Shown here piece by piece: positions 17,842 to 27,779 of a stretch of DNA of 64,000 nucleotides. The notes beneath the pieces are model-generated. The model was not told the DNA's origin. It made no database searches and saw nothing but the letters and a program-made list of their open reading frames with translations. Made by a program: the position numbers and the translations under genes. How positions within the stretch are numbered: the first letter of the stretch is position 1; the number at the start of each line of letters is the position of its first letter. The stretch covers positions 62,001 through 126,000 of the forward strand of contig RSEH01000060.1 in assembly GCA_006503475.1 (NCBI GenBank), given 5' to 3'. The DNA is from Stentor roeselii. Lineage: Eukaryota; Ciliophora; Heterotrichea; Heterotrichida; Stentoridae.

Positions 17842-19355
17842 TATAAATCGTTTACTACATTTATATCTAAAAGAGATTTCATCAGCCTTCTTTTTTTCTT
17901 CGGTTTCGGCTGGGGTTGGAAGGAAGACTGGATCCAAGGGTGGTCTAAGGCTTCAGCAGCAGAAGGTCTCAATTCAGGAGCCCATTGAAAGATCTGAGTT
18001 AAAAAGTCAACAAAAAGTGCCACATCACTACCTAAAAAGCTTTCCAAAGGTCGACTTGCAGGTTGTCTTAATTTTCCCCGAGAATTCGGAACTATTCGAA
18101 GATTTCCTGAACTATCAAAAAAAACACTTTTTCTTGAACTTAGGTCTAAGAGGGGCTTTGGAGGTACTCCGATGACTTCAGCGATTCTTAAAAATTGCTC
18201 AGATTCATTTTCACCTGGGAATATCGGGTACCCCATGTAAAGTTCAGCTAAGATGCACCCGAAGCTCCACATATCAATTGCCTGGGAATAGGGAATTCCA
18301 AGCATAACTTCAGGGGCTCTGTAAAATCTTGACTGGATGTAAGTGTAAATCTTTTCGTCTTCGAAACAACCTGAGCCGAAGTCAATGATTTTTATTCCGC
18401 ATTTGTCTCGATGTTTTAAAAGAATGTTTTCTGGTTTCAGGTCACAGTGAACGATGTTTAAACTTTGTACGTATTGAAGACTTACAAGAAGTTGAATTGC
18501 GAATTTTGATACTAGACTCATTTGGAAACCTTGGAAAGAGTTTAGCTTTAGAAGGTCGTAAAGGCTTATTGAAAGAACTTCGAATACTAGGCATAGGTGG
18601 CTTCGGAAGGTGAAGTGGTTTTTTAGACGGACTATGTTGTAGTTGTCTTCGGGGTCTTGGTCTTTTAGAGTTTTTAGTAATTTTACCTCTACTGCTCCTT
18701 GCTTGTGGAACTTACGTTTGTTTCGTACGATTTTTATTGCGAAGACTTCTTTTGTTTTGTGGTCTGTGCATTTGCAGACTTGGCCGAAGGAACCTTTGCC
18801 GATTATGTTTATGATTTCGTAACGAAAATCTAGATGATCTCCAATCACAATCTTATAGTCCCCTTTATCATTATCATATCCAAAATTAGGTAAATTCGGG
18901 TCAGGACCAACTTTTTTACTTCCTATTCCAAGAAAATAAACTGTTTTAAATTCCATCATTTCCCGTTTTTCCAATTCACAAAGATAATCTCCATAACTTT
19001 CAATAGCTTTTTCAGCAGTTGTTGGTAAATTATTGAGTCTCTTATGAGGAAAAAAGAAAGAATCAGCTCTAGCCTTTGTAGTTTGAATGGAGTTATTCGA
19101 AGGGCTATACATGGAAAAATTGATTCTTTTTGAAGTACGAGTAGATAATAGTCCAGAAATTTTCCTTCTTGATGTGGCAGTATCTTCATTGACAAAGCTG
19201 TTGACTTTCACATGTAAATTCGGTATTTTCGAAGGATTTTGAGTGTTTTTAACGCGAGTCTCTTCAGACCTGTTCTTATTTCCCAGTTTAATTTTTGAAC
19301 TGGTGTTGTAAACCGCCTTCATCCGTTTCTCTCGAAGACTAATTTTGATAGACAT
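17841..19355 (-). CDS. DYRK-family dual-specificity kinase
   Basis: 504 aa. A Ser/Lys-rich N-terminus (about 1-125) precedes the DYRK homology box ('DYKIVIGDHLDFRYEI') and the kinase domain: GKGSFGQVCK, VFAIKIV lysine, HCDLKPENILL, IDFGSGCF, the intact DYRK activation motif YTYIQSRFYRAPE, and DALDHPWI near the end. A basic tail (KPKKKRR) may serve as a nuclear signal. All catalytic residues are present, so it should be active after Tyr autophosphorylation. The stop codon overlaps the start of the next gene. The upstream gene's stop is only 17 bp from this ATG. It is closest in layout to the DYRK at 57275-58810. Confidence 0.9.
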   Translation of the reverse strand: MSIKISLREKRMKAVYNTSSKIKLGNKNRSEETRVKNTQNPSKIPNLHVKVNSFVNEDTATSRRKISGLLSTRTSKRINFSMYSPSNNSIQTTKARADSFFFPHKRLNNLPTTAEKAIESYGDYLCELEKREMMEFKTVYFLGIGSKKVGPDPNLPNFGYDNDKGDYKIVIGDHLDFRYEIINIIGKGSFGQVCKCTDHKTKEVFAIKIVRNKRKFHKQGAVEVKLLKTLKDQDPEDNYNIVRLKNHFTFRSHLCLVFEVLSISLYDLLKLNSFQGFQMSLVSKFAIQLLVSLQYVQSLNIVHCDLKPENILLKHRDKCGIKIIDFGSGCFEDEKIYTYIQSRFYRAPEVMLGIPYSQAIDMWSFGCILAELYMGYPIFPGENESEQFLRIAEVIGVPPKPLLDLSSRKSVFFDSSGNLRIVPNSRGKLRQPASRPLESFLGSDVALFVDFLTQIFQWAPELRPSAAEALDHPWIQSSFQPQPKPKKKRRLMKSLLDINVVNDL

Positions 19356-19372
19356 AGTTATTTAAATATATT

Positions 19373-20233
19373 CTATAAGAATTTCGAGACTTCAGACTTT
19401 TTCTTCCCGTCTTGATTGAAAATTTCATTGTAAAGTTTTGGAGGAATAACAAGTTTTTCTGGTTGAGGACAAGAACTCATTGAATTACGAACCGATTTTG
19501 ATGAAAATTTGTGTTTTGAATGGAAAAATCGAGATTTTCTAGGTTTTGTTTTACAGGATTTAGAAGTAATTAGAGGAATTATCAGGTGCTTCACTGATAA
19601 CTTCTGACGAGTGTCTTTTAGTATCTTTGGAATACGCTTTTGAGAAGTTTCTTTCAGGAAGTTTGAACGGACTTGATAAGGATCTGTTAGGAGCTTGTTG
19701 AGGATTGATTGATTGAAGTTGATTAACTGGTATGAAGAGGGTTTTTCGATGTTGAAATGAGGATTCGATCTTAGGTTCAGCTCGTTTTTGTGAATTTTGT
19801 GTCTTCGACTTAGAATCACTGATTTTATCTCAGGATTCATCTCAGATATTGATTTTATTTTAATAAGGTTCTCGTTGAAGCAGTATTTGTAAACTTCTGA
19901 TGGTGCTTCGTATAAGTCTCGACGGAAACGGCATCTTGGGTATTTTGATATTATTTGGTTTATTAACACACGAAGAGACTTTGTTGCAATTATTTTTTCG
20001 TTTTGAGAAAAGGTTATGAACTCGATCTCGTTGTCGAGAAGAGATTGCTTTGAGTCGTTTGATAACTTGTGTGATCGGTCTTGAGATAATAAAATTGATG
20101 TTTGAGGTAAGAATTTTCTGATATATGGAGATGAATTTTGAGTGATTTCATTAGAACTTATACATGAACCTTTCTCTTCAGACCCATTTCGAAACTTATA
20201 AAGAGTCCTCGAAAAGTTCGATTTCGTGTCCAT
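19373..20233 (-). CDS. Unknown basic protein
   Basis: 286 aa, rich in Ser, Lys, Arg and Asn. A somewhat ordered centre (about residues 70-145: 'NEIEFITFSQNEKIIATKSLRVLINQIISKYPRCRFRRDLYEAPSEVY') is flanked by probably disordered regions. No family recognised. Its stop is 17 bp from the ATG of the DYRK gene downstream on the same strand. Its start is 46 bp from the divergent TTLL gene. Confidence 0.6.
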   Translation of the reverse strand: MDTKSNFSRTLYKFRNGSEEKGSCISSNEITQNSSPYIRKFLPQTSILLSQDRSHKLSNDSKQSLLDNEIEFITFSQNEKIIATKSLRVLINQIISKYPRCRFRRDLYEAPSEVYKYCFNENLIKIKSISEMNPEIKSVILSRRHKIHKNELNLRSNPHFNIEKPSSYQLINFNQSILNKLLTDPYQVRSNFLKETSQKRIPKILKDTRQKLSVKHLIIPLITSKSCKTKPRKSRFFHSKHKFSSKSVRNSMSSCPQPEKLVIPPKLYNEIFNQDGKKKSEVSKFL

Positions 20234-20279
20234 TTATTTCATTAATCAATCCAACTCCAGCATTAACATAAATAATCAA

Positions 20280-22130
20280 ATGGACTACTCAAAACTCCGA
20301 AACCAATCATTTTGCAAAGACCTTTCTCCAGTTTGCACAAAGATAAAAAACATCTCATGGGACATGTACACTTCAGTCCAGTCTCGAAAGGTAGCCAACT
20401 TGAAACTACAGCCGATTCCATCCAATCCATCACCAGAAGTCCAAAAGTCCTCTCAAGATAGACTAAGTAAATTATCAATTCACTCAAAATTCAGCAAATC
20501 AAAAAGAAGACTAGAAAAACTTCCTTCTCTTCCAGTTCCTCGCCTCTCAGACGTCTCCATTAAAATCCAAGCAGAAGAAAACAGTCTAACAGAAAAAACA
20601 GTTAAAAGGGAAGGAACTGATTCAGCATTTCATGAAAAAAACCAAAAATCGAATTTGAAGAAGTCGAATGTGAGTCAAATCGCGTCACCAAAGGCAACCA
20701 GTAAGAATAAATTGAAGACTTTACATAAAGTCTCTTACTATCAAGCTTCAAACTACCCTGAATGGTCGATCATCGCGAAACCTGAGATTGAAAAAATGTG
20801 GAAAAACTTGTTTTATGACTCGAATGGTCTTCTTCCTGTAAAGTTTAAATCCGGTTTTAAGTATTTTTTAGGAACTGGGCAGGTTTCAACTGTTGTTAGA
20901 AAAATTTTGGCTTCTAGGACCTGGTGGACTGAAACATCGGTTTTGGAAGAGGCGAATATGATCTGGGGAGATAAGAAAGAAAAACAGATTTTTGAGGTTT
21001 TGCCGAAAGTTTGTAGTAAGAATATTGAAATTGATTTAGAAAGTACGACTTTTGTGTTTCAGGTGCCTGTTAAAATTGATGAAGAGTATCGACTTGTAGA
21101 TCTTTCTGATCTTGGAATGGGAAAGATAAGAAATGCTGAAAGTTTTTTGAAATTGAAAGCAAGTGAATATAATCCAAGTCTTCAGAAAATTTATAATAAA
21201 GTTGAATTCAGTCAGTTTTTAACGAGTAAAAAGAAACTAATGGAAAATCTTAAATTTTACACCCAGGCCAATGGAAAGCAAGTTTTTAGTTACTGTCCTC
21301 CAACTTTTATTACAAAAAAAGATTTTCTTTGCACTAATTCAATAAAATTGTTTGTGAAAACCTTTTCTGATAAGTCTAAAAAAAAGGCAAAAAACTTTTG
21401 GAATGTTTTAAATGATAAGTTGCCAAGACATCTACAAATGATTAGGATGTGTAAAAACTTTACTGAAATTCAAGAAAACCTTGAAAACTTCAGAGAAGGA
21501 TCGACAATTGTTATAGAAAAGCATATAAATAATGTTTATCTGGTAAAAGATAGGAAAGTGATTTTGAAGTACTTTGTTCTTTTCACATTTTTCAATGGAA
21601 TTACTCAAGTTTACTTGTATGAACAAGGATGTGCTGAAACTTATCTTGTCAATTCAGCTAAAAATGATAAGAAAGTAAAAAATCTAGAAGAAGAAAACAA
21701 AAATATCTATGATGAAAGAAAAATTATGTCTTTTGATGAGTTTTCATCGAGTTTTAATGGAAAAAAGTCTTCATTTTTCGATTTGATTAATTTAAAAATA
21801 AAAGAAATCATCAAAGATACTATTTTAGCTAATAGAGAAAATATTGCATCACAAAAAAGACTTAATTGCATGGAAATCGTATTTTATGACTTCCTAATCG
21901 ATGCACAAATGAAACCATGGCTATTAGACATATCTCCAATAGAAACGCTAGACATAAACTGTACCTTCCTAGATGAAATCCTAACTAAACTAATAGAAAA
22001 TACCTTCCGAATAACTTTAGACTGTTTTTTTCCTCAATCAACATTTACAAGCAAAACCTTCGAGCCTATAGTAGAGAACAACTTTCATTTACTCTATCAT
22101 GATTCCAAACAAATCAATAAAACTGTTTAA
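20280..22130 (+). CDS. Divergent tubulin-tyrosine-ligase-like (TTLL) protein
   Basis: 616 aa from the ATG at 20280. A disordered N-terminus (about 1-165) precedes a TTL fold: 'ILASRTWWTET...ANMIWGDK' (family 'lrr.gw.e......l.W....'), 'CPPTFITKKDF' (the P-x-T-F motif), 'STIVIEKHINNVYLVKDRKVILKYFVLFTFFN' (family 'vvqkYienPlLi.grKFDlRvyvlvts'), 'VYLYEQGCAET', and 'IVFYDFLIDAQMKPWLLDISPIETLD' (family 'G.Dfmid..lkpwLlEvN.sPsl'). The KFDLR Arg reads Lys, and the metal-binding E-x-N of the last motif reads D-x-S, so catalysis is doubtful. TTLLs add Tyr, Glu or Gly to tubulin. This copy may be a regulatory or dead paralogue (inference). Confidence 0.75.
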   Translation: MDYSKLRNQSFCKDLSPVCTKIKNISWDMYTSVQSRKVANLKLQPIPSNPSPEVQKSSQDRLSKLSIHSKFSKSKRRLEKLPSLPVPRLSDVSIKIQAEENSLTEKTVKREGTDSAFHEKNQKSNLKKSNVSQIASPKATSKNKLKTLHKVSYYQASNYPEWSIIAKPEIEKMWKNLFYDSNGLLPVKFKSGFKYFLGTGQVSTVVRKILASRTWWTETSVLEEANMIWGDKKEKQIFEVLPKVCSKNIEIDLESTTFVFQVPVKIDEEYRLVDLSDLGMGKIRNAESFLKLKASEYNPSLQKIYNKVEFSQFLTSKKKLMENLKFYTQANGKQVFSYCPPTFITKKDFLCTNSIKLFVKTFSDKSKKKAKNFWNVLNDKLPRHLQMIRMCKNFTEIQENLENFREGSTIVIEKHINNVYLVKDRKVILKYFVLFTFFNGITQVYLYEQGCAETYLVNSAKNDKKVKNLEEENKNIYDERKIMSFDEFSSSFNGKKSSFFDLINLKIKEIIKDTILANRENIASQKRLNCMEIVFYDFLIDAQMKPWLLDISPIETLDINCTFLDEILTKLIENTFRITLDCFFPQSTFTSKTFEPIVENNFHLLYHDSKQINKTV

Positions 22131-22250
22131 AAACTAAAAAAGGGTAAATCTTCAAAACCACCAAAAATCTAATCATTAAAAATCAATCCTAAAAATCTCA
22201 TCATTAAAAACCTAAAAATTATCATCAAAAATCCACCCTTTATAAACACA

Positions 22251-23385
22251 ATGGAACTAGAAAATTCATTCATCCATCTTCATCAAACCTTTACATCTCT
22301 TCTAAAATCTTTGATATCTCGTCGTTTTTTCTTTACTTTCCTAAACATTCACTACGAAACAACTGTCTTCAAAGCTCAGCAAACCTCAGGAAAGCTAAAA
22401 CCTTCCGACTCTACTAAAGCAGAAGAGGTAAAAATCGACCCCAAGGTCGAAGAAGCCTTGGAAGCCGCTAAAAAGGTCTGGACTGGGACTCAGCCTTTAG
22501 AAAGCAAAAGACCTGGACTTAAAAAGCCTTCAGAGGTGAAAAGACCTGAACCAAAACGACCTGAAGTAAAAAGACCTGAGGTTAAAGGAAAAAAACCTGT
22601 TGTGAATCACCCGATGCCTGTAGTTTTAACAGAAATCAACCCTTTGGAGGTTTATTCTGTCTCGGCTATAATGGTCAACCCGGAACTTATGGAGAAATAT
22701 CAGGACATGAAAGGAAGATATTCAAGTTCTCTTGGATCTAACATGGGAGGGCTAAGTCAAGGCAGAAAAGCTGAAATGACTGCGAAAAAATCATTTTTTA
22801 CCAAACTCAATAAAAAGTTCACTAGTAAAAATATTAGAACTGATATTGACCAGATGGCTAGTGTTGCTTATACTGCATTTAAAGTAGTTGGAGAAATCGA
22901 TCTTATTGTTAATGATGAGGATATCATTCGCTCTTTCTTTGAACTCGCCTCTAAACCACTTCTTAACTTTAAAAAAAAAGAAGAAAGGGCAAAACTCTGC
23001 AGAGCTTGCTTTACTTTAAATATAATTCAGCAGTCCTTAGAAAGTATTCAAAAAATTAACTCTCAGGAATGTTTCGAAATCGCTGAAAGGTTTGGAAACT
23101 TGGTTGAAAATGGAGCTGGAAATTTCGAAGTGATTGAAAAACTCGACAGTTTTTCAGTTGAAAAAAGTATTTTGAATGAACTCGTCAAATGTTGCACCCG
23201 GGAAGAAGTTCAAGAAGCTGTTGAAAAATACCGAAAACTTGATAAATGGAGACTTGGAAATGAAATAAATAAGTTCGTGCAAGGAAACATGTATTCAACT
23301 AAATCTCTTCCAGGACTTCGAGTTATCCACAGCCTAGCCTGTAAAAAAGGCAGGTCTTTTTGCACATTCACTAAAATTTGAATAA
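22251..23385 (+). CDS. Unknown protein with KRPE-type repeats; possible 16-nt intron near the end
   Basis: Unspliced, it reads 376 aa and ends at a TGA (23379-23381). Splicing out a candidate 16-nt intron (23322-23337) gives 373 aa ending at TAA (23383-23385). Residues about 84-115 hold a short Lys-Arg-Pro-Glu repeat (KRPE/KRPEVKRPEV). Residues about 175-355 are helical and probably globular. The N-terminal hydrophobic/basic stretch (SLISRRFFFTFLNI) is not a clean signal peptide. No family recognised. It is convergent with the RING gene, with 26-30 bp between stops. Confidence 0.6.
23322..23337 (+). other. Candidate 16-nt intron
   Basis: Sequence GTTATCCACAGCCTAG. It starts GTT rather than GTA, so it is weaker than the other introns here. 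Splicing replaces a TGA stop with TAA two bases further on and changes the last 15-20 residues. Tentative. Confidence 0.3.
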
Positions 23386-23411
23386 TTTTCTATAGGTTAT
23401 CAATGATTACA

Positions 23412-24155
23412 CTAACTAAGAATGATATGCATCAAGCTTTGAACAGAAGTCCTGCACATAGGACACCTGGAGTCATAATGGCTTCTCATAATATTAGCAC
23501 ATTCATTACACAAGCACATATGATCACAAGGCACCACGACAGTCTCTTTCAAATTCGTCAAACAAACCACACACTCAGCAGTTTCTTCTTGATTCCCGAT
23601 ATGTCCGAATATTTCATTAAGATTAAAAACATCGGATCCATAAGTCAGCTTCTGTTTGATGACCTCAGCTTGCCACTGAGTCCCGCTGAGTCTAAACTTG
23701 ACATAAGTGCTTTCAATGATATTTGAAGACTCTTGATTTCGAAGTTCAATAATCATCGGATAAGTTTTGTTGTCATTAAAAGTAAGCTCTTGCAAAGAGT
23801 ACTTATTTAAGTCGTATTCAAGAAGTTCCCCGCAGTCTTGGTCAAGACCTTCGTTGAATTGTTTGGTTATCGGCGAAGGGTATCTTTGGGTGTCGATGTA
23901 GTAACATTCAGTCGCTCCTTTCGCGTTGATACTCTCGGCCGCGAAGAAGTAAATTGAGATTGAACCAGACTGAAGACTGTCAAATTTAAAGGTTATTGAA
24001 AATTTTGATTCGCTGGTCGTCACTGAAAATGTATTGGGGAGAAGGTGAGAGTTTAACTGGTGAGTTGGAACTGAGGTTAGACCTAATTCGGATTGATTTC
24101 TCTCGATTGGCATTAAGGGCTCAGAGGATGATCGAATTTGTTGTCTGTTTCCCAT
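23412..24155 (-). CDS. RING-type E3 ubiquitin ligase of the LOG2/MGRN1/RNF157 family
   Basis: 247 aa. It has an N-myristoylation-type start (MGNRQQ) as in plant LOG2, then the family's DAR2-like beta domain (about residues 40-185). A C3HC4 RING follows at about 195-235: 'CVVCLTNLKETVVVPCDHMCLCNECANIMRSHYDSRCPMCR', matching the MGRN1/LOG2 pattern 'CVICLs..rdt.vLPCRHlCLC..CA..LR.q...CPiCR'. Known members ubiquitinate membrane proteins at the plasma membrane and endosomes. It is somewhat short but looks complete. Start chosen at the first Met, which carries the lipidation signal. Confidence 0.88.
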   Translation of the reverse strand: MGNRQQIRSSSEPLMPIERNQSELGLTSVPTHQLNSHLLPNTFSVTTSESKFSITFKFDSLQSGSISIYFFAAESINAKGATECYYIDTQRYPSPITKQFNEGLDQDCGELLEYDLNKYSLQELTFNDNKTYPMIIELRNQESSNIIESTYVKFRLSGTQWQAEVIKQKLTYGSDVFNLNEIFGHIGNQEETAECVVCLTNLKETVVVPCDHMCLCNECANIMRSHYDSRCPMCRTSVQSLMHIILS

Positions 24156-24370
24156 CTTGGTATTATTAGGTGGATTTTTTTAGAAGGGAATGGTGAATTT
24201 TTGGCGTGATTTTGTAGTTATAGGTTTTTTTTATGTTGAGAAGACTTTTCAGTTGGTTTTTTTATTGATTATTAGGTTTTAAATTATTAAGGAATAAGGA
24301 TTTTTTAGATATAATTTTAGTATTTTTTAGGAAATTATCTCTATTTTGGGCATTTCTAGATAAGTAACTT

Positions 24371-25333
24371 TTATTCAATTGGAACTTGATTTATGGCTTT
24401 CAACTCTAATGGAATCGCGATACTTATTCCATCGTAAGGCTTCTCTGGGTTAAACCCTTGATACCATGGAGATACTAAAATCACAGGAGAATTTCCTAAA
24501 AGTCTTTCATTTAGAGGACAGATATTCCCTTCAAAAAAATCATCTTTCTTCAAAGAAAAATGTTCCTCAAAACTCGATACTGACCAGAGCCCAGGACAAA
24601 AAATGATACAATTGACAGTAATCCAAATCAAAGCAAAGCATTCTCGACAAGCCAAAAGCCCAGTGAAATTATCTTCAGTGACCCTAAGTTCAAACCACAA
24701 GTAAATTCCATTCACAACATGGAAACTGACAGTCGACAGAAACAAAAAATCAGTTAAAATCCTGATCAATTTTATCCTAAAAACTCCAAAATCCCTCCTA
24801 TTCACAGTACCCTGTTGCTCAGTCCTAAAATTTAGATACCCAAGTCTTCGAACCTGCAAAGAAACCGAAAATTTCAACCTCGAAATATACCAAATCATCA
24901 GAAACATAAGAATAATCGGCCCTTCAAAGTAACTTTTGTAGAAATAATAGAGATTGAAGCCGATGAACATCAAGCCCATCATAAAAGTCACTGTATTCAT
25001 GTCTCCCTCATCAAGAGAGTCTTGAGAAAGGCCGACTCCTGAGCTGATAACTAAAATCAACGAAAAAAGAAAAGTATCAGAAATTGACTCGGAAGATTTA
25101 AGGAAAAGATTCAGGTATTGGGTGTAGGGAGAAGATTCGGACTGGGTTAACAAAAGGTAAGAGAGACCTGATGTCAGAAGCTTTTGGATTAGGGTAAATG
25201 ATAGGATGTAATGAATTGGTTTTGAATTGTGACGATTAAAGAATTTGTAGTTTAGCATCCAAGATAGTGAGAAGATAGCGTAGTAGATGAAAGAGCAGAG
25301 GTAGAGTAAATAAGTGGAGTAATAATATACCAT
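24371..25333 (-). CDS. Multipass membrane protein, seven-TM-like
   Basis: 320 aa with about seven hydrophobic segments in the first 250 residues, then a soluble tail of about 70 aa. Order: TM at ~5-28, ~42-62, ~88-105, ~115-130, ~137-155, ~190-215, ~228-250. The layout and spacing faintly recall GOST/lung-7TM-receptor proteins, but no extracellular domain precedes TM1 and I see no diagnostic motif. Family assignment is therefore left open. The gene borders the large gene-poor stretch from 25334. Confidence 0.6.
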   Translation of the reverse strand: MVYYYSTYLLYLCSFIYYAIFSLSWMLNYKFFNRHNSKPIHYILSFTLIQKLLTSGLSYLLLTQSESSPYTQYLNLFLKSSESISDTFLFSLILVISSGVGLSQDSLDEGDMNTVTFMMGLMFIGFNLYYFYKSYFEGPIILMFLMIWYISRLKFSVSLQVRRLGYLNFRTEQQGTVNRRDFGVFRIKLIRILTDFLFLSTVSFHVVNGIYLWFELRVTEDNFTGLLACRECFALIWITVNCIIFCPGLWSVSSFEEHFSLKKDDFFEGNICPLNERLLGNSPVILVSPWYQGFNPEKPYDGISIAIPLELKAINQVPIE

Positions 25334-27779
25334 TATTATAGGTTAGAAATTAGAAAGATTAGTGATTGCATCTTTAAACATTGATGAGGAATATTTAGGA
25401 GAGTTGTGTGATTATAACAGACTTTAATAATTAGTAAATTTAGAGATTTTTTACCAGTTGCTTACAAATTAAATTTATTGTTGAAGCTCAGTGTCTTGAT
25501 TATTATATTTATTCCATCACTTAGGGTTAATAGAAATTATGATCAGATACTTCCTCAATACAAATGACACTAGTTATGTTGATAGTATATACAATAATAA
25601 GATCATGATTGGTAATTTAAAAATTAACAAGAATATTCCCAGAACTTCTACAAATGCTAAAATAGTTAAAAAAGAGCCTATATCAATGCTAGGAATAATT
25701 TTATATTGAGCAGAATCAAATCTTAGATTAAAAGTCGCATATATTTATATCATTAATTGTCATTCACTTGAATAGTGTTATATTTATTCTAAATTTAGAC
25801 TAAGACTTTCGATCATACTACATTTTTCATATTTTTGCATTTTTAATAATAGGACTAAGTTTGATTTTATATTCTTAGAGACTTTTTGTAAAAGAAATTT
25901 AAAGTTTAGATAATGTATATCTTTTGCTTCGGTAATAAATTTTCATGCTTATTCAAAGTTAATCCTAGAAATCAAAAAATCTTCAGAAATTAATGTAATA
26001 AATAGCAATTTTTTAAAAATTATAAACTAGCCTAGATGAAATATTAGGAAAAAGGATATGCTCAAACTAGTTACTGAAAAAAGCTTAAGTACTCTTAGCC
26101 TACATATTAGCTTTTCTATCAAAAGTTGATCATTACTTTAAATGAATATCATTTTTGATTTCTCTTTATAATTTCAAGGTAAATATTTCAGTACTTAGCT
26201 CTAATTGATTATATATTATTAAAAGTTATCTGAAGTTTGCGTATTTCTGTCAAGAAGCTGACGGTTTGGATTATCGCAATCGACTTATTCAACCTTTTGA
26301 TTTTTCACATCAAAAGACAAAGCACTTGCATGTTAAAATTTGATGAAGCATAAGCTACACGAATAAGGCTTCTGAGCAGATTTAAGGTATGGATACTCTT
26401 CAAATTTGCTTACTTGCAAAATCCTTTACGTAAAATCACAAGTGAGCCTATAGACTAAAAATGAGGAGTCTGAAGGTGTTTTTTTAAGTTCAGCATAAAA
26501 GAATAATCCTTTCCACAGTCATTTTTTATGCAGAAAGATTTTGTTATGAGTAGTTCCTGTACTCCTTTCATTTATTTCTGCTTTTTATATTTCCATTTTT
26601 CAAAGGAAATCCAAAACATATTTTAACTTGGAATTATATTAATATGAAATATATTCTAAGAAAGTACGAAGAATTTTAATTGAGTTTTATTTGGAATGGC
26701 CTTTTTTTAATAAAATTTAGATAATTAGGTTATAAGAAATGATTTCAAAGTCACGAATTAAAATTTTGGTTATTGAAATTTTTAATAGGAGGATTTTTAA
26801 GATTTTATGGATTTGGCTTTGAGGAGAAAATTTTCAGTTTTTTTGAAAATATTATTTAAAAATGAAGAAATCGTTTTTCGTTATCTAAATAAATGCTACT
26901 ATGTATGATTTCAGTATAACTGAGAGTTTACCAAATATTCATATATATTAAAACTTTATAATTTACAAAGAATTTTTGGAAATTAAAGTTCAATTTTATC
27001 TGCTATTATGCAATAGAAAATGAATTGTATTGAAATTAATTCAAAAGTGTTAAATACAATCATTTTATAATAAAGAATTCCAGACTTCAAAAAATCAACA
27101 TTTTTACCCTTTATAATCATTCAAAATTTCACCAAAAGGGAGATACTATCAATCATTACTTCAGATAATTTATCAAAACTTACTGATCAAAAAGCTACCT
27201 TTGAAAAATTCTCTTTAATTCCAAAAATTTCATAAAATTTCATAAAAATAAATACTCTTGCTTATTTTCACTCTTTCATCTTCATCATTACCAAAACCCA
27301 AGATTAAACTATTCCAAGTGCAGCATATTTATTTTGACACATTATTTGAATACCTTAAAAACAAATTTTTTATAAAAATGCTTATAAAGATCAGTCTTGC
27401 CAAAGAAAAAGAGTTTTATTAATCCCACTGAGCAATTTGTTTGTCACTTAAAAACTAAAAATTTGCAATTGATCAATCAGATGAATCAGAAGAATAATTA
27501 TAGAAACGGTAAAATTTTCAAATAGCTGGAGATCTGTATCATTTTGTATCTGATTTAGAGTTGACTCAATGTGCTTGGTTTGATTGATAAGGATGACTGT
27601 TGATATTTTTAAGCAATATATATCAGCTATTTAGGGTTAAATCCTTCAAATTCTCGTGAAATCTAGATTCAATCAACCTCGTGAAGTTCATTTTCATTAA
27701 CATTCATAAATTTTCATAAGACTCAAATTAAGACTAGCTAGACAATACCTAGTTTAACCTAGTTGAATTATACCCAGCC
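25334..27779. other. Gene-poor AT-rich region
   Basis: The longest stretch without an intact gene in the window. Apart from the decayed zinc-finger copy at 26285-26571 I see only AT-rich sequence with many stops in all frames. The decamer TTAGGGTTAA occurs at 25521 and 27631, but not in tandem. No tRNA-like T-loop/anticodon arrangement was found. Confidence 0.45.
26285..26571 (-). pseudogene. Decayed three-finger C2H2 zinc-finger gene copy
   Basis: Reading minus from an ATG at 26571, the first 40 or so codons parallel the intact gene at 27780-28091: 'FCIKNDCGKDYSFMLNLKKHLQTPH' against 'CCMHNNCGKNFTTRFNLKRHIEIVH'. An in-frame TAG follows, and finger 2 is then scattered over two frames ('YRLTCDF' in one, 'RKGFCK*ANLKSIHT' in another). 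Finger 3 appears in a third frame as 'KPYSCSLCFIKF*HASAL', with the two zinc His replaced by Asp and Gln. At least two frameshifts and three stops mark it as dead. It probably arose by local duplication of the neighbour 1.2 kb away and is slightly richer in G+C than its surroundings. Confidence 0.75.

Noticed and set aside
25521-25530. TTAGGGTTAA, resembling telomere repeats, also at 27631
   Set aside because: Only single, separated copies with no tandem array or chromosome end nearby.
26285-26571. Stop-codon reassignment (TAA/TAG as Gln) to read the zinc-finger copy as a live gene
   Set aside because: Frames shift as well as stop, zinc ligands are lost, and TAA/TAG end all other genes here.
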